Assembly: GCF_000176155.1 (NCBI RefSeq) | Contig: NZ_ACZO01000006.1 | Location: 1,240,001 to 1,304,000, forward strand | DNA: 64,000 nucleotides | DNA from: Vibrio metschnikovii CIP 69.14 | GTDB taxonomy: Bacteria; Pseudomonadota; Gammaproteobacteria; Enterobacterales; Vibrionaceae | Reading direction: 5' to 3' | In this document: positions 39,499 through 55,735 of the stretch, one piece after another | Numbering within the stretch: position 1 is the first letter of the stretch | Layout of the letters: the number at the start of each line of letters is the position of its first letter | Position numbers and translations under genes: made by a program | Notes under the pieces: model-generated | The model's input: only the letters and a program-made list of their open reading frames with translations | What the model was told of the DNA's origin: nothing | Databases searched by the model: none

Positions 39499-40128
39499 AT
39501 GTTTACTGCCATCCGTAAAAATGGGTTAATTTTGGCTATCTTTGCTTGCGCTTCCACTGGTGTCGTCGCGTTAACCCAATATTTGACCGCCAGCCAAATC
39601 AAAGCTCAAGAAACCGCACAATTATTATCAGTGTTAAATCAGGTGATCCCACCTGAATGGCATGATAATCAACTGTCAGCCGCATGCACACTAGTAAGCG
39701 ATCCCTTACTCGGTAGCTCAAAAGCCATGCCTGTTTATCTGGCCACTCTGAATGGAGAGCACACCGCATTGGCTATTGAGGCGATTGCACCTGATGGCTA
39801 TAGCGGAGCGATCAAAATCATTGTTGGTATTGATCAACAAGGAAATATACTCGGCACACGTGTTTTATCTCATCAAGAAACCCCCGGCCTTGGCGATAAA
39901 ATTGATTTACGGATCAGCGATTGGATACTCAGTTTTACTGGCCGTCAAGTCAATGATGACAATCAAAGACAGTGGCAAGTACGCAAAGATGGTGGGCAAT
40001 TTGATCAATTTACCGGAGCGACTATCACACCGAGAGCGGTCGTAAAAGCAGTTAAACAAACGGTCGAGTACGTGAATTTACATCGCGAACAGATCGTTAA
40101 TCAACCCTTGAACTGTGGAGGACAATAG
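39499..40128 (+). CDS. rnfG: Rnf subunit G, periplasmic flavoprotein
   Basis: A 209-residue protein. One N-terminal membrane anchor is followed by a periplasmic FMN-binding domain with the covalent attachment motif TGATITPRAVV. AAGGAG precedes the ATG at 39499; the longer frame from 39439 overlaps rnfD and is not family-like. Confidence 0.96.
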   Translation: MFTAIRKNGLILAIFACASTGVVALTQYLTASQIKAQETAQLLSVLNQVIPPEWHDNQLSAACTLVSDPLLGSSKAMPVYLATLNGEHTALAIEAIAPDGYSGAIKIIVGIDQQGNILGTRVLSHQETPGLGDKIDLRISDWILSFTGRQVNDDNQRQWQVRKDGGQFDQFTGATITPRAVVKAVKQTVEYVNLHREQIVNQPLNCGGQ

Positions 40129-40821
40129 ATGAGTGACCATAAAACACTGATCAAAAACGGCTTATGGGATAACAACCCAGCTTTAGTACAGTTGCTAGGT
40201 CTGTGTCCGCTATTAGCCGTCTCGTCCACCGTCACTAACGCGCTTGGTTTAGGTCTAGCAACCTTATTGGTATTGGTCGGTTCGAATGTGACCGTCTCCT
40301 TAGTGCGCGATTATGTTCCCAAAGAAGTACGGATCCCGATTTTTGTGATGATCATTGCCGCTTTAGTGACTTGCGTGCAGTTACTAATGAAAGCCTATGC
40401 TTACGGACTTTACCTCTCTTTAGGAATATTTATTCCCTTGATTGTCACCAATTGCATCATTATTGGTCGCGCCGAAGCATTCGCCTCAAAAAATCAAGTG
40501 CTTCCTGCCGCTCAAGATGGCTTCTGGATGGGATTAGGTATGACTGCCGTTCTGGTCGTCTTAGGCGCTCTACGAGAAATTCTGGGTAATGGCACTTTAT
40601 TCGACGGTGCTGATCTGCTGCTTGGTGATTGGGCATCAATACTGCGTATCGATCTTCTGCATTTAGACAATAGTTTCCTACTCGCACTACTACCACCAGG
40701 CGCTTTCATTGGTGTCGGTTTTCTGATTGCCGCCAAAAACGTGATTGATAAGCAGATTGCTCAGCGTCAACCTAAGCCTGAAAAGCAGGCCATCGAGCGC
40801 GCACGCGTCACCAATGTATAA
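40129..40821 (+). CDS. rnfE: Rnf subunit E
   Basis: A 230-residue six-helix membrane protein, paralogous to RnfA. The core motif [18 protein letters not shown] contains the iron-sulfur Cys. Its ATG follows the rnfG TAG directly. It is the last rnf gene, with nth 23 bp downstream as in many gammaproteobacteria. Confidence 0.97.
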   Translation: MSDHKTLIKNGLWDNNPALVQLLGLCPLLAVSSTVTNALGLGLATLLVLVGSNVTVSLVRDYVPKEVRIPIFVMIIAALVTCVQLLMKAYAYGLYLSLGIFIPLIVTNCIIIGRAEAFASKNQVLPAAQDGFWMGLGMTAVLVVLGALREILGNGTLFDGADLLLGDWASILRIDLLHLDNSFLLALLPPGAFIGVGFLIAAKNVIDKQIAQRQPKPEKQAIERARVTNV

Positions 40822-40844
40822 CTCGATTGACTGGGTATTTGATT

Positions 40845-41486
40845 ATGAATAACGCAAAGCGGTTAGCGATCCTTGAGCGGTTAAGAGCTAACAACCCTAA
40901 TCCACAAACTGAACTCAACTGGAATACGCCATTTGAGCTGCTGATTGCCGTTTTACTATCGGCTCAAGCTACCGATGTGAGCGTCAATAAAGCCACTGAT
41001 AAACTTTACGCCGTTGCCAATACTCCGCAAGCCATATGGGATTTAGGTGTCGATGGCGTGAAGCAATACATAAAAACCATTGGACTATTCAATTCTAAAG
41101 CCGAAAATGTGATTAAGACCTGCCGAATACTGCTTGATCAGTACGGCGGAGAAATTCCAGAAGATCGAGCCGCTTTAGAGTCACTGCCCGGCGTGGGCCG
41201 AAAAACGGCCAACGTGGTTCTTAATACCGCCTTCGGTTGGCCAACGATTGCCGTTGACACGCATATTTTCCGCGTCTCAAATCGAACTAAGTTTGCTATC
41301 GGTAAGAATGTCGATGAAGTCGAGCAAAAACTGCTTAAAGTCGTCCCCAAAGCATTCAAAGTCGATGTTCACCATTGGTTAATCCTTCATGGTCGTTATA
41401 CTTGTATCGCACGCAAACCCCGTTGCGGGAGTTGCATTATTGAAGACTTGTGTGAATACAAAGAGAAAGTCTACCCAGAAAGTTAG
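40845..41486 (+). CDS. nth: Endonuclease III (base-excision repair glycosylase/AP lyase)
   Basis: A 213-residue protein, near identical in layout to E. coli Nth. The helix-hairpin-helix is [12 protein letters not shown] with the catalytic Lys, the catalytic Asp is in AVDTHIFR, and the C-terminal 4Fe-4S motif has four Cys in [19 protein letters not shown]. It removes oxidised pyrimidines. The start at 40845 matches E. coli; an upstream TTG in frame is disregarded. It is part of the rnf-nth-gloA transcript. Confidence 0.97.
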   Translation: MNNAKRLAILERLRANNPNPQTELNWNTPFELLIAVLLSAQATDVSVNKATDKLYAVANTPQAIWDLGVDGVKQYIKTIGLFNSKAENVIKTCRILLDQYGGEIPEDRAALESLPGVGRKTANVVLNTAFGWPTIAVDTHIFRVSNRTKFAIGKNVDEVEQKLLKVVPKAFKVDVHHWLILHGRYTCIARKPRCGSCIIEDLCEYKEKVYPES

Positions 41487-41494
41487 GAGTCATT

Positions 41495-41911
41495 ATGTCA
41501 AATAGTCGTATTCTTCATACCATGCTACGTGTTGGAGATTTAGACCGTTCAATCGAATTTTATACCCAAGTCATGGGCATGAAACTACTGCGTAAAAATG
41601 AAAACACCGAGTACAAATATACCCTTGCCTTTTTAGGTTATGGCGATGAATCTGAAGGTGCCGTCATCGAGCTCACCTATAACTGGGGAGTCGCTGACTA
41701 CGAGATGGGCAATGCTTATGGACACATTGCGATTGGTGTCGATGATATCTATACCACTTGTGACACCATCAAAGCAGCGGGTGGTAATGTGACTCGTGAA
41801 CCAGGCCCTGTTAAAGGTGGCAGTACACATATCGCGTTTATTAAAGATCCGGATGGTTATATGGTTGAACTGATTCAAAACAAACAAGCCAGTACTGGGC
41901 TTGAAGGCTAA
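41495..41911 (+). CDS. gloA: Lactoylglutathione lyase (glyoxalase I)
   Basis: A 138-residue VOC-fold metalloenzyme. Metal ligands are seen as His in [11 protein letters not shown], Glu in [10 protein letters not shown], His in YGHIAIGV and Glu in GYMVELIQ. It converts the methylglyoxal-glutathione adduct to lactoylglutathione. TTAGGAG precedes the ATG, 8 bp after nth. A strong terminator follows. Confidence 0.97.
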   Translation: MSNSRILHTMLRVGDLDRSIEFYTQVMGMKLLRKNENTEYKYTLAFLGYGDESEGAVIELTYNWGVADYEMGNAYGHIAIGVDDIYTTCDTIKAAGGNVTREPGPVKGGSTHIAFIKDPDGYMVELIQNKQASTGLEG

Positions 41912-41937
41912 TCAGCTTAACGTTTAATGCCGATATA

Positions 41938-41963
41938 CAAAACCGCTCTAGTGAGCGGTTTTG
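41938..41963. terminator. Terminator after gloA (bidirectional)
   Basis: Stem AAAACCGCTC / GAGCGGTTTT with a TAGT loop and flanking A-run and T-run. It also faces the 3' end of motY. Confidence 0.88.
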
Positions 41964-42016
41964 TTGTCTCTGAGGGGATGAGATACGACAGCCAGTGCGT
42001 TTTTATCAGTGTTCCA

Positions 42017-42901
42017 TCAAACCTGAGTTCGCCCTAACGAAATCACCACTCGACGGTTTTTATCCCGTCCAATCGGCGATGCATTATCAGCGATAGGACG
42101 ACGTTGCCCATAACCTTGGACTTGAATACGATCCTCTGGCAGTCCTAAAGTACGGAAATAACGCTGTAACGATTCTGCTCGACGCTCTGATAAACTTTGA
42201 CTTTCATTGCGACCTTCACTGGTATCGGTATAAGTCGCGACCAACACCAAATCAATATCTTGATTATATCGAATGTAATCAGCAATTTGTGCTAAACGCT
42301 TCTGCGATGCTTTATTAAGCTCGACGCTATTTCCTCGATCATAATGCAAAATAGTGAACGCAATATCTTCAAAGCTGTATGGTAAGAGATTAGCAACACA
42401 ATCACTAAACACGTTGTACTGAGGCTGAAACAGTACCGATGAGAGCATCACTTCAATGCGCTGGTCACGGCTTTGCCAATCTTGATAACTAAAGGTCGGA
42501 TAACGGCCTTGTTCTAATTCACTCAAGAGCGCCCAAGCCGTTTGGCCACCAATATAACCATCAAATTGTTTAAAAAACTGGATATTAGAGATGCGATCAG
42601 CACGCTCGCCCGGACGCCACCTCGGCGGCATAGAGACTAAGCTTACATTGCGCGTCTCGCCCATCGGTCTACGCATTTTTAGTTCAAAATCAAGATTAAT
42701 CTGTTTGCTGGCATGAGAAGTGAAAACAGCATCACCATAATTAGGAATGGGATGCACTAACTGGCACTCTAATGGTGTATTGACCACCATTTGCCAAGTA
42801 GACTGCTGTGGCGAGGCAACGTATTGCTTACCAGAAGCGAATGCATTCACAGTGCCAAGACAACCTGCTACATAAAGACCTGTCATTAGCCATTTATTCA
42901 T
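42017..42901 (-). CDS. motY: Sodium-driven flagellar motor T-ring protein MotY
   Basis: From the ATG at 42901 the protein has 294 residues and matches Vibrio MotY along its length. A signal peptide (to about residue 22) is followed by the MotY N-terminal domain ([45 protein letters not shown]) and an OmpA-like peptidoglycan-binding domain ([23 protein letters not shown] given in part as [12 protein letters not shown], ending RRVVISLG). MotY forms the T-ring with MotX and anchors the PomAB stator of the polar flagellum. The frame is open to 43018, but that segment is not family-like. Confidence 0.96.
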   Translation of the reverse strand: MNKWLMTGLYVAGCLGTVNAFASGKQYVASPQQSTWQMVVNTPLECQLVHPIPNYGDAVFTSHASKQINLDFELKMRRPMGETRNVSLVSMPPRWRPGERADRISNIQFFKQFDGYIGGQTAWALLSELEQGRYPTFSYQDWQSRDQRIEVMLSSVLFQPQYNVFSDCVANLLPYSFEDIAFTILHYDRGNSVELNKASQKRLAQIADYIRYNQDIDLVLVATYTDTSEGRNESQSLSERRAESLQRYFRTLGLPEDRIQVQGYGQRRPIADNASPIGRDKNRRVVISLGRTQV

Positions 42902-43106
42902 AATCTGTCTCTTACCACAATAATAAGCACTAAGGCGATAACTTGCCGCAACGAAGGCAAATAACGCAATCTGCGTGAAGGGTCCGTAAAACATGCAAAA
43001 AACTCGCCACAACAACAAGCTTTTGATGATTTTATTGCTGGGATTTGGTTTTTCTCAAGCAGATAATCTGTAATAATGTTGTTCTTGTCACTTAATTTAG
43101 GCTCAC

Positions 43107-43763
43107 ATGACTGTTATTAATGAAGCATTTGCGTTAAATAAACGCTTTAGAGGCTATTTCCCAGTAGTTATTGATGTTGAAACCGCTGGATTTAATCCAC
43201 AAACGGATGCCTTACTTGAGATCTGCGCCATTACCTTATGCATGGATGAACAAGGAGATTTGCATCCTGCTTCAACCCTTCATTTTCATATTGAGCCATT
43301 TGAAGGGGCAAATATTGAAAAAGCCGCTTTAGAATTTAATGGGATTCATGATCCCTTCAGTGCATTGCGAGGCGCTGTCACCGAAGAATATGCCCTAAAA
43401 GAAATTTATAAACAGGTGCGTAAAGAACAAAAGGCGGCAGACTGTAGCCGAGCGATCATCGTTGCCCATAACGCATCATTTGATCACGGTTTTGTAATGG
43501 CAGCGAATGAACGTTGTAAATTAAAACGAGTCCCTTTTCACCCCTTCGCGACTTTCGATACAGCCGCACTCAGTGGGTTAGCTTATGGACAAACGGTGTT
43601 AGCTAAGGCTTGCAAAGCCGCAGGGATGGAATTTGATAATCGTGAAGCACACTCAGCACTTTACGATACTCAACAAACCGCAGCACTATTTTGCGGAATT
43701 ATTAATAAATGGAAAGCACTGGGTGGCTGGCCGTTAGCTGCCCAAACAAACACAACTGATTAA
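43107..43763 (+). CDS. rnt: Ribonuclease T
   Basis: A 218-residue DEDDh exonuclease. Metal ligands are Asp and Glu in VIDVETAGF, Asp in NASFDHGF and the His…Asp of AHSALYDTQ. It trims tRNA and other stable RNA 3' ends and acts as a homodimer. It is divergent from motY, as in Vibrio, with about 205 bp between the two start codons. Confidence 0.97.
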   Translation: MTVINEAFALNKRFRGYFPVVIDVETAGFNPQTDALLEICAITLCMDEQGDLHPASTLHFHIEPFEGANIEKAALEFNGIHDPFSALRGAVTEEYALKEIYKQVRKEQKAADCSRAIIVAHNASFDHGFVMAANERCKLKRVPFHPFATFDTAALSGLAYGQTVLAKACKAAGMEFDNREAHSALYDTQQTAALFCGIINKWKALGGWPLAAQTNTTD

Positions 43764-43774
43764 TTGAGATATTT

Positions 43775-45103
43775 ATGAACCCTGTTGTTATATCTGTCTG
43801 CGTCATGCTGATTTTAGCGTTGATGCGCATAAATGTGGTCGTCGCCCTCACGTTCAGCGCGATGGTCGGTGGCCTTGTTGCCGGCATGAGTTTAAATGAG
43901 TCTGTCGCTGCGTTTGAAAGTGGTTTAGGTGGCGGCGCGACGATTGCTCTGAGCTATGCTATGTTAGGCACTTTCGCGGTGGCTATTTCTCGCTCTGGTA
44001 TCACTGACGTCCTTGCCCAAAGCGTGATTAAACGTCTCCATGGTAAACAAAATCATGCAGCGACAACGGGATTAAAGTATGCCGTGCTCGTGGCTTTACT
44101 GCTGATGGCAATGTCGTCGCAAAACGTGATCCCGGTGCATATCGCTTTTATTCCAATCCTGATCCCGCCTTTATTGGCGGTATTTGCTCGTCTCAAGATC
44201 GACCGCCGAATGATAGCCTGTGTGCTGACTTTTGGTTTAATCACCCCTTATATGATCCTGCCGGTCGGTTTTGGGGGGATTTTCCTCAATAATATCTTAC
44301 TCAAAAACCTGCATGATAATGGCCTACAAAACGTTACCGCCAGTCAAGTACCCATGGCAATGTTACTACCTGGCTTTGGTATGCTAGTCGGTTTATTGAT
44401 TGCGGTCTTTTTTACTTACCGTAAACCACGTGAGTACCAAGCAACCGAACTGACCACCATTCAGCACCAAGAAAGCAGTCATATCAATCGTAAACACTTA
44501 CTTACTGCAACACTGGGTATTGTGGCGGCATTAGCGGTACAACTCGCTACTGGGTCAATGATCATCGGTGCTTTAGCTGGCTTTATGATTTTTACCTTTG
44601 GCGGGGTGATTGCTTGGAAAGAAACCCATGATGTGTTTACCAAAGGAGTGCACATGATGGCGATGATTGGTTTTATCATGATCTCTGCTGCAGGCTTTGC
44701 TGCCGTGATGAAAGCCACTGGTGGTGTAGAGTCACTGGTTACCGCGCTGTCAACCAGTATTGGCGATAATAAACCACTCGCAGCTCTATTGATGTTGGTC
44801 GTCGGTCTCCTTGTCACCATGGGGATAGGATCGTCTTTCTCTACTATTCCGATTATTGCTACGATTTATGTACCACTCTGCTTGGCTTTTGGTTTTTCCC
44901 CCATGGCAACCATCGCTTTAGTCGGCACGGCCGCGGCATTAGGTGATGCAGGCTCTCCAGCCTCCGATGCAACCTTAGGTCCAACCTCTGGTCTTAATGC
45001 CGATGGACAACACGAGCATATTTGGGAAACGGTCGTACCGACCTTTATTCACTATAACCTGCCCCTCATTGCCTTCGGTTGGTTAGCGGCGATGGTGCTC
45101 TAG
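43775..45103 (+). CDS. NhaC-like Na+/H+ antiporter family permease
   Basis: A 442-residue membrane protein with about 11-12 predicted segments of the Na+/H+ antiporter (NhaC/YuiF) family. Glycine-rich helices [15 protein letters not shown] and [14 protein letters not shown] are present, with conserved polar loops [15 protein letters not shown] and [20 protein letters not shown]. Such carriers exchange Na+ for H+, or in some branches an amino acid; the substrate is not fixed by sequence. It lies 11 bp after rnt and may be co-transcribed, ending at a bidirectional terminator. Confidence 0.85.
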   Translation: MNPVVISVCVMLILALMRINVVVALTFSAMVGGLVAGMSLNESVAAFESGLGGGATIALSYAMLGTFAVAISRSGITDVLAQSVIKRLHGKQNHAATTGLKYAVLVALLLMAMSSQNVIPVHIAFIPILIPPLLAVFARLKIDRRMIACVLTFGLITPYMILPVGFGGIFLNNILLKNLHDNGLQNVTASQVPMAMLLPGFGMLVGLLIAVFFTYRKPREYQATELTTIQHQESSHINRKHLLTATLGIVAALAVQLATGSMIIGALAGFMIFTFGGVIAWKETHDVFTKGVHMMAMIGFIMISAAGFAAVMKATGGVESLVTALSTSIGDNKPLAALLMLVVGLLVTMGIGSSFSTIPIIATIYVPLCLAFGFSPMATIALVGTAAALGDAGSPASDATLGPTSGLNADGQHEHIWETVVPTFIHYNLPLIAFGWLAAMVL

Positions 45104-45125
45104 AGCAATATCAGGTTTGACCATA

Positions 45126-45157
45126 AAAAAGAGCGCTCAATTTAGGCGCTCTTTTTG
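45126..45157. terminator. Bidirectional terminator between the antiporter and purF
   Basis: Stem AAAGAGCGC / GCGCTCTTT with a loop of about 10 bases and A-run and T-run flanks. It serves convergent genes. Confidence 0.88.
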
Positions 45158-45193
45158 TATTGGTGGTGTCACATCCCTCAATGAGGGTGTTGT

Positions 45194-46708
45194 TTAAGCA
45201 CCTTCGTTGTGCAGCTCTAAGTTCGCTAAATCTTGCTGAATTTCCGCTAACGTTTTTGCATCATCTCCGCGCATCGATTCCAGAAAATCAAGGTACTGCT
45301 GATCAATATCGCCCGTCACATATTCACCGTTAAATACTGACGTTTCAAATTTAGCAATATCAGGATTACCGAGACGTACCGCTTCAATCAAATCGGGTAA
45401 CGTTTGGAAAATTAAACCGTCAGCACCAATTTGTTTACAGATAGCTTCGTTATCGCGACCATGGGCAATCAGCTCATTGGCACTTGGCATATCAATGCCG
45501 TAAACATTAGGGAAACGAATTTCTGGTGCCGCTGACACTAAATAGACTTTTTTAGCACCAGAGTCACGGGCCATTTCAATGATTTGTTCAGAAGTCGTAC
45601 CACGAACGATCGAGTCATCGACCAGTAATACATTTTTATCTTTAAACTCGGAGCGAATCGCGTTTAACTTACGACGTACCGATTTCTTACGCTGCTGCTG
45701 GCCAGGCATAATAAAAGTTCGACCGACATAACGGTTTTTCACAAATCCTTGTCGATAAGGAATATCAATCGCTTGAGCAATTTGTAGTGCAATATCACAA
45801 GACGTTTCAGGGATAGGGATCACTACATCTATTTCCAAATCACTAAAACTTTCTTTGATTCGCTCGCCTAATTTTTTACCCATTTCGACTCGTGCGCTGT
45901 AGACGGAGATTTTGTCGATAAAAGAGTCTGGACGGGCAAAGTAAACGTATTCAAAAATACATGGATTAAGTACTGGGTTTTGAGCACACTGCTGAGTAAA
46001 AAGCTGACCATCAAAAGTCGCGTAAATCGCTTCACCAGGAGCGATATCACGCATAAAGCTAAAGCCAACGGCATCTAAGGCAACGGATTCAGAAGCAACC
46101 ATATATTCTGTACGATCAGCCACTTGACGCTTACCTAAACAAAGCGGGCGAATCCCATTCGGATCACGAAAAGCCACCATGCCATGACCAATGATCATTG
46201 CCGCGACAGCATAAGCGCCACGTATCGTACGATGTACATTGGCGACAGCACGAAAGACTTCTTCCGGCGTCACTTCACTTTCAACAGAGTCTATTTCATG
46301 AGCAAGGACATTCAGTAACACTTCTGAATCTGAGGTTGTGTTGATATGGCGGCGATCTTTTTCAAACAGCTTTTGGCGTACCTCTGTCGCATTGGTCAAA
46401 TTACCGTTATGGGCCAGCGTGATACCAAAAGGCGAATTGACATAAAAAGGCTGTGCTTCCGATGCACTCGAACTGCCTGCTGTTGGGTAACGCACATGGC
46501 CGATCCCAACCGTTCCTTGCAAGCGTTGCATATGTTTAGCTTCAAAGACATCTTTAACTAAACCGTTTGCCTTTCTCAAACGAAAACGATTGCTTTCTAT
46601 GGTACAAATACCCGCGGCATCTTGGCCACGATGCTGTAATACCGTTAACGCGTCATAAATTGACTGGTTCACCAGCGTTGTACCCACGATTCCAACAATA
46701 CCACACAT
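45194..46708 (-). CDS. purF: Amidophosphoribosyltransferase
   Basis: A 504-residue protein (E. coli 505). The N-terminal nucleophile Cys is exposed after Met removal (M-C-G-I-V-G), giving the class II glutaminase. The PRPP-binding loop [17 protein letters not shown] is intact. It catalyses the first committed step of purine synthesis. It is the last gene of the truA-accD-folC-dedD-cvpA-purF block; a PurR box before cvpA should control cvpA-purF. Confidence 0.98.
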   Translation of the reverse strand: MCGIVGIVGTTLVNQSIYDALTVLQHRGQDAAGICTIESNRFRLRKANGLVKDVFEAKHMQRLQGTVGIGHVRYPTAGSSSASEAQPFYVNSPFGITLAHNGNLTNATEVRQKLFEKDRRHINTTSDSEVLLNVLAHEIDSVESEVTPEEVFRAVANVHRTIRGAYAVAAMIIGHGMVAFRDPNGIRPLCLGKRQVADRTEYMVASESVALDAVGFSFMRDIAPGEAIYATFDGQLFTQQCAQNPVLNPCIFEYVYFARPDSFIDKISVYSARVEMGKKLGERIKESFSDLEIDVVIPIPETSCDIALQIAQAIDIPYRQGFVKNRYVGRTFIMPGQQQRKKSVRRKLNAIRSEFKDKNVLLVDDSIVRGTTSEQIIEMARDSGAKKVYLVSAAPEIRFPNVYGIDMPSANELIAHGRDNEAICKQIGADGLIFQTLPDLIEAVRLGNPDIAKFETSVFNGEYVTGDIDQQYLDFLESMRGDDAKTLAEIQQDLANLELHNEGA

Positions 46709-46742
46709 GTCTTAACCCTCGACTTTCAACAATAACTGGCGC

Positions 46743-47234
46743 CTAGTGAGCGCCAGAAAGAAAACTGGATGTTGCTTGTAAGTGTTCAAAGAAAGGAGCA
46801 ATCAGGCGACTGAATTCTGGCACCAGTTGCGACCCTTTCCACCACTCTGCGTTTGGTGATGCGGTGAACGCATCCATAAAAAATAAAGCTGCTGCGACAA
46901 TCAAAACACCTCGTAATGCACCAAAAACCACACCGAGGATCCTATCGGTTCCTGATAACCCTGTCTTATCAACTAATTGTGAAATGACGTAGTTAACAAT
47001 CGCTCCCACAATCAAGGTGGCTATAAATAGCACCGCAATTGCCGAGCCATTACGAAACATCTCATCTTTAATGTTACTAAAGTACACGGCTAACTTTGCG
47101 TAGTATTCTGAAGCGATATAAAACGCGGCAAACCAAATAACCAGTGACAACGCTTCTTTCGCAAAGCCACGAACTAAGCTGATCAACGCTGACAGGCCGA
47201 TCACACTTAAAATGACAATATCTAACCAATTCAT
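46743..47234 (-). CDS. cvpA: Membrane protein CvpA (colicin V production family)
   Basis: A 163-residue protein with four membrane segments, starting MNWLDIVILSVIGLSALISL, which is typical for CvpA. The family is needed for purF-linked growth and for colicin V export in E. coli; its molecular activity is not well defined. It sits 34 bp before purF. A PurR box lies 49 bp upstream of its ATG. Confidence 0.95.
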   Translation of the reverse strand: MNWLDIVILSVIGLSALISLVRGFAKEALSLVIWFAAFYIASEYYAKLAVYFSNIKDEMFRNGSAIAVLFIATLIVGAIVNYVISQLVDKTGLSGTDRILGVVFGALRGVLIVAAALFFMDAFTASPNAEWWKGSQLVPEFSRLIAPFFEHLQATSSFLSGAH

Positions 47235-47282
47235 GAGTTCTTACATTCTAAGTTGGCGCGCATTTTAACAGAAAAATGCGCA

Positions 47283-47298
47283 ACGCAAACGTTTTCTT
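47283..47298 (-). promoter_or_regulatory. PurR operator of cvpA-purF
   Basis: ACGCAAACGTTTTCTT matches the PurR consensus ACGCAAACGTTTTCGT at 15 of 16 positions. It overlaps the dedD stop codon and lies just upstream of cvpA, as in E. coli. Confidence 0.88.
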
Positions 47299-47842
47299 AA
47301 GGATTTAATGGCTTAAATTTGAGTAACTGACCTTTAGCGCCAGTTATTTTCTCTAATTCCACTAACTGATTTTCTAACTTACTTTTTGAAACATCAGGCC
47401 CAATAATGATACGAGTAAAATCGTTCTCTTGTTTTGTGTGTGCCTGATAACCACGTCGTTGTAAGTCAGCGACCACATTTTTAGCATTTTCTGCATTTCT
47501 CAGTGCCATTAATTGAATGATCCAAGCGCTATCTTGATAATCATTTTTTTCAATCACAGGACGTGTGGTCGTCGTTACGGTTTGATGAGTTGCCTCTTTC
47601 GATATTGCTGTAGACGACTCAGTGACAGTGACTGGAGAGTCGGGCAAAGCCACCTGATCTTCTATGGGATCAAGAATCTCAAACCGTTCAATATCACTAT
47701 CGAGTTCAGGCCTTAGCGGAATGCTAGCGACGTCTTCTTGATAGTGCATTTTCTTGCCATCCAAGAGATCGGGTAATACGATCACACCAATCGCAACCAA
47801 AATGATCGTGCCGACTAAGCGACTTTGAAATTTACTGGCCAT
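47297..47842 (-). CDS. dedD: SPOR-domain cell-division protein DedD
   Basis: A 181-residue protein. An N-terminal membrane anchor (about residues 7-25) is followed by a low-complexity linker rich in Thr and Glu, and a C-terminal SPOR domain (about 105-175) that binds denuded peptidoglycan at the septum. Its ATG abuts the folC TAA. E. coli DedD is an activator of septal wall synthesis; the size and layout agree. Confidence 0.94.
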   Translation of the reverse strand: MASKFQSRLVGTIILVAIGVIVLPDLLDGKKMHYQEDVASIPLRPELDSDIERFEILDPIEDQVALPDSPVTVTESSTAISKEATHQTVTTTTRPVIEKNDYQDSAWIIQLMALRNAENAKNVVADLQRRGYQAHTKQENDFTRIIIGPDVSKSKLENQLVELEKITGAKGQLLKFKPLNP

Positions 47843-49108
47843 TTACTCTCCTTTACCTTGCCAATGCTCAAGGACTTCACCCACGGTATGGAAGGATCCA
47901 GCAACCACGATGACATCATTGCTTTGTGCCTTTGTCAGCGCGGCTTCAAAAGCATCCACTGGACACAAATATTCACTTTGCGTTGGGGGCAGATAACGGA
48001 CTAACTCCTGTGAACTCGCTGCGCGAGGACCAGAAAGAGAGGCGGGATACCAAGCTTTCACGACTGGAGTCAGTGCTTCGATAGTGGATTTAATGTCTTT
48101 GTCATGCAACATTCCGAGTACCATATGCACTTTTTGCTGTGGATAACGCTGTTCTAATTGCGAGACAAGATAGTGAGCCGAATGTGGGTTGTGTGCCACA
48201 TCCAACAAAATCGTCGGTTGAGTCTGTAATACTTGCATACGTCCGGCCAAATTGGCTTTACGTAATCCTTCGCTCACATCAATATCACTAATATCAAGGC
48301 CAGAGCAGCCTAATGCCATCAAGGCTGTGGCGGCATTGGCAAGAGGCAATGTCGGAATCGGTAAATCACTGAGTTCAAATGATCCACTGCGCCAACGCCA
48401 TGATGAACTCGATAACGTCTCATAGTGATATTGAATACCCACCTGATAGAATGTCGCACTAATATCATCAGCATGAGCCGCCACCGTTGCAGGTGGAGAA
48501 GGTTGCCCGCAAATCGCTGGTTTCCCTGAACGGAAAATACCCGCTTTTTCAAAACCAATCACGTTGATGTCATCACCGAGCCAATCCACATGATCAATCG
48601 CTAAGCTCGTGATCACCGAGACATCATGCTCGACCACATTGGTTGCATCTAATCGTCCACCTAATCCAACCTCAAGCAAAATCACCTCGACCTGCTCAGT
48701 TTGAAAAAGACGCAGCGCGGCTAGAGTGCCAAACTCAAATAGGCTCAATGTAGTATTACCACGCTGAGTTTCTATGTAAGCAAAGGCCTCGGTATGTTTT
48801 GAATCCGGAAGTTCGTGACCGTTAATCCGTACACGCTCGTTGTAACGAATAAGATGAGGGGAACTGTACACGCCAACCGAGTAGCCAGCTTGGAGAAGAA
48901 TACTTTCCATTAAGGCGCATGTTGAGCCTTTACCATTCGTGCCCGCTACCGTAATGACAGTAGCAGATGGTCTGGTGAGTTGCGCTTTCTCGGCAACCGT
49001 TTGAACACGTTCTAAGCCGAGATCAATGGCCGAGGTATGGATATGAGATAAATAATCAAGCCACACCGTAAGTGGCGATGTGGCTTGAGGAATAGAGTAT
49101 TGAGTCAT
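47843..49108 (-). CDS. folC: Bifunctional folylpolyglutamate / dihydrofolate synthase
   Basis: A 421-residue Mur-ligase family enzyme (E. coli 422). The ATP loop is VAGTNGKGST, with GLGGRLDATN and LDVAHNPHS as family motifs. It adds glutamate to dihydropteroate and to folates. It is flanked by accD 44 bp upstream and dedD directly downstream. Confidence 0.97.
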   Translation of the reverse strand: MTQYSIPQATSPLTVWLDYLSHIHTSAIDLGLERVQTVAEKAQLTRPSATVITVAGTNGKGSTCALMESILLQAGYSVGVYSSPHLIRYNERVRINGHELPDSKHTEAFAYIETQRGNTTLSLFEFGTLAALRLFQTEQVEVILLEVGLGGRLDATNVVEHDVSVITSLAIDHVDWLGDDINVIGFEKAGIFRSGKPAICGQPSPPATVAAHADDISATFYQVGIQYHYETLSSSSWRWRSGSFELSDLPIPTLPLANAATALMALGCSGLDISDIDVSEGLRKANLAGRMQVLQTQPTILLDVAHNPHSAHYLVSQLEQRYPQQKVHMVLGMLHDKDIKSTIEALTPVVKAWYPASLSGPRAASSQELVRYLPPTQSEYLCPVDAFEAALTKAQSNDVIVVAGSFHTVGEVLEHWQGKGE

Positions 49109-49152
49109 CTAACGTAGAACCATAGTTATGCTTGGCTTTGTTAGTGGTTACT

Positions 49153-50079
49153 TTACCCTTTTTTATCCGCTTCTGGTACAGAATATGTTTCTTCGTTTGG
49201 CGCTGCGTTCACAGAAACCACCAGAGGAGAAGCATGATTGGTCATTTTGGCTAACAATCCCGCCACACGTTGACGCATTTCACGACGATCGACGATCATA
49301 TCTATTGCGCCATGTTCAAGCAAAAACTCACTGCGCTGAAAACCTTCAGGTAAATCTTCACGCACAGTTTGCTCGATCACGCGGCGCCCAGCAAAACCAA
49401 TCAAGGCTTTCGGTTCACCAATATTAATATCACCTAACATCGCCAAACTCGCAGATACACCACCCATCGTTGGGTCAGTCATCACCGAAATATAAGGTAA
49501 GCCTTTTTCTGTTAAACGCTGCAGCGCCGCACTGGTCTTGGCCATTTGCATTAATGACATTAAGGCCTCTTGCATACGCGCTCCACCACTGGCGGAAAAG
49601 CAGACTAACCCGCAATTATTTTCAATCGCCGCATCCACTGCACGCACGAAACGTGCACCAACAACGGAACCCATTGATCCGCCCATAAAGGAGAATTCAA
49701 ACGCACAAGCAACAACCGGAACACCGATCACCTGCCCTTTCATCACGATGAGTGCATCTTTCTCGCCACTGCTTTTTTGCGCAGCCGCTAAACGTTCTTT
49801 GTAACGCTTAGTATCTTTAAACTTAAGCTTATCTTGTGGCTCAAGCTCTTGAGCGATTTCCTCGCGGTTATCTTCGTCTAAAAAGGTCTCTAGACGACGA
49901 CGCCCTTTCATGCGCATATGATGGTTACATTTAGGGCAAACCTCTAAATTGCGTTCCAACTCAGCGTAGTACAGCACTTCTTCACAAGAGGTACATTTAG
50001 TCCATACCCCTTCAGGAATAGACGCTCTACGTGAACTGACAATGTTGCTTTTTTCTAAAATCTTTTCAAGCCAACTCAT
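49153..50079 (-). CDS. accD: Acetyl-CoA carboxylase carboxyltransferase subunit beta
   Basis: From the ATG at 50079 the protein has 308 residues (E. coli 304), preceded by AAAGGT. The N-terminal zinc ribbon CTSC…CPKC is complete. Carboxyltransferase motifs GGSMGSVVG and [19 protein letters not shown] are intact. With AccA it forms malonyl-CoA for fatty-acid synthesis. The open frame continues to 50214 without family similarity. Confidence 0.97.
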   Translation of the reverse strand: MSWLEKILEKSNIVSSRRASIPEGVWTKCTSCEEVLYYAELERNLEVCPKCNHHMRMKGRRRLETFLDEDNREEIAQELEPQDKLKFKDTKRYKERLAAAQKSSGEKDALIVMKGQVIGVPVVACAFEFSFMGGSMGSVVGARFVRAVDAAIENNCGLVCFSASGGARMQEALMSLMQMAKTSAALQRLTEKGLPYISVMTDPTMGGVSASLAMLGDINIGEPKALIGFAGRRVIEQTVREDLPEGFQRSEFLLEHGAIDMIVDRREMRQRVAGLLAKMTNHASPLVVSVNAAPNEETYSVPEADKKG

Positions 50080-50248
50080 GCAAGACCTTTTTACTTTCTC
50101 ATCTCCCGCGCTAGTGCGAAAGATATAAATTAGACATAAACGCGTGGGATTAAAGCATACAAAACCGCAACTGTAGACAAAAAACTGGTTGTACCTATTT
50201 CTTTGCCCAATCAATATGCATCTGTGTATTGGAAGCTATTTGCTCCAG

Positions 50249-51043
50249 TTAGTTCAAATTCTCTGCTAAAAATAGCGGCCCCAGTGGCGCTTTGGGTAAT
50301 TCAAACTGCGCAGGATAATCGACAGCAACGAGATACAAGCCTTCAGCCTTGGCCGTTGCGGCAGCTAATTTGCGATCTTTGGCTGCCAATAACCACTCTA
50401 TCCATTGTGGTTCTTTCTCTCCACGTCCGACTTCAATCAAACTACCGACAATATTACGCACCATATGATGAACAAAAGCATTCGCTTTTATATCAACGAC
50501 AACATAACGCTCATGGCGAGAAACATTCAGGTGCATAATATTACGCCAAGGACTACGAGACTGGCAATGTACCGCTCGAAAAGAAGTAAAATCATTTTCA
50601 CCCAATAAATATTGACCTGCCAGCTGCATTCGCTGAACGTCTAATTCTGGATGATAATGACTTACTCCCGAAGATAGGATCCCCGGGCGATAAGCATGAT
50701 TATAGATAACGTATCGATAACGACGCGCCGTCGCACTAAAACGAGCATGAAAATCGTCGGCAACCACTTTCGCCCATCGAACAGCGATATCCTTCGGTAA
50801 GTTAGCGTTAGCACCCATCGTCCATGCAGCCATGTTACGTTCAGCTGTCGTATCAAAGTGGACAACCTGCCCTGTACCATGCACTCCTGCATCGGTACGT
50901 CCAGCACATTGAACCTCTACCGGATGATTCGCGATAATCGACAGAGCTTTTTCAAGCTTTTCCTGTACGCTAATGACGTCTCGTTGCCGTTGCCAGCCAA
51001 AGTAATGGGTACCATCGTACTCAATACCCAGAGCAATTCTCAT
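50249..51043 (-). CDS. truA: tRNA pseudouridine(38-40) synthase
   Basis: A 264-residue protein (E. coli 270). The catalytic Asp is in [11 protein letters not shown]. The N-terminus [19 protein letters not shown] is the family hallmark. It modifies positions 38-40 in tRNA anticodon arms. It is first in the truA-accD-folC-dedD-cvpA-purF series. The E. coli neighbours usg and dedA are absent, and fimV lies upstream. Confidence 0.97.
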   Translation of the reverse strand: MRIALGIEYDGTHYFGWQRQRDVISVQEKLEKALSIIANHPVEVQCAGRTDAGVHGTGQVVHFDTTAERNMAAWTMGANANLPKDIAVRWAKVVADDFHARFSATARRYRYVIYNHAYRPGILSSGVSHYHPELDVQRMQLAGQYLLGENDFTSFRAVHCQSRSPWRNIMHLNVSRHERYVVVDIKANAFVHHMVRNIVGSLIEVGRGEKEPQWIEWLLAAKDRKLAAATAKAEGLYLVAVDYPAQFELPKAPLGPLFLAENLN

Positions 51044-51138
51044 GTTCTGTTTCTCATTGAAAATGGGGCGGGCAGTATATACTGATCGCCAAACAACGTG
51101 AAGACACCTACGCCGCGAAAGTCATCCATCTTTACAGG

Positions 51139-55704
<4,566 letters not shown>

Positions 55705-55735
55705 AAAAGGCTCAGCTCTGTGCTTTAAAAATGAA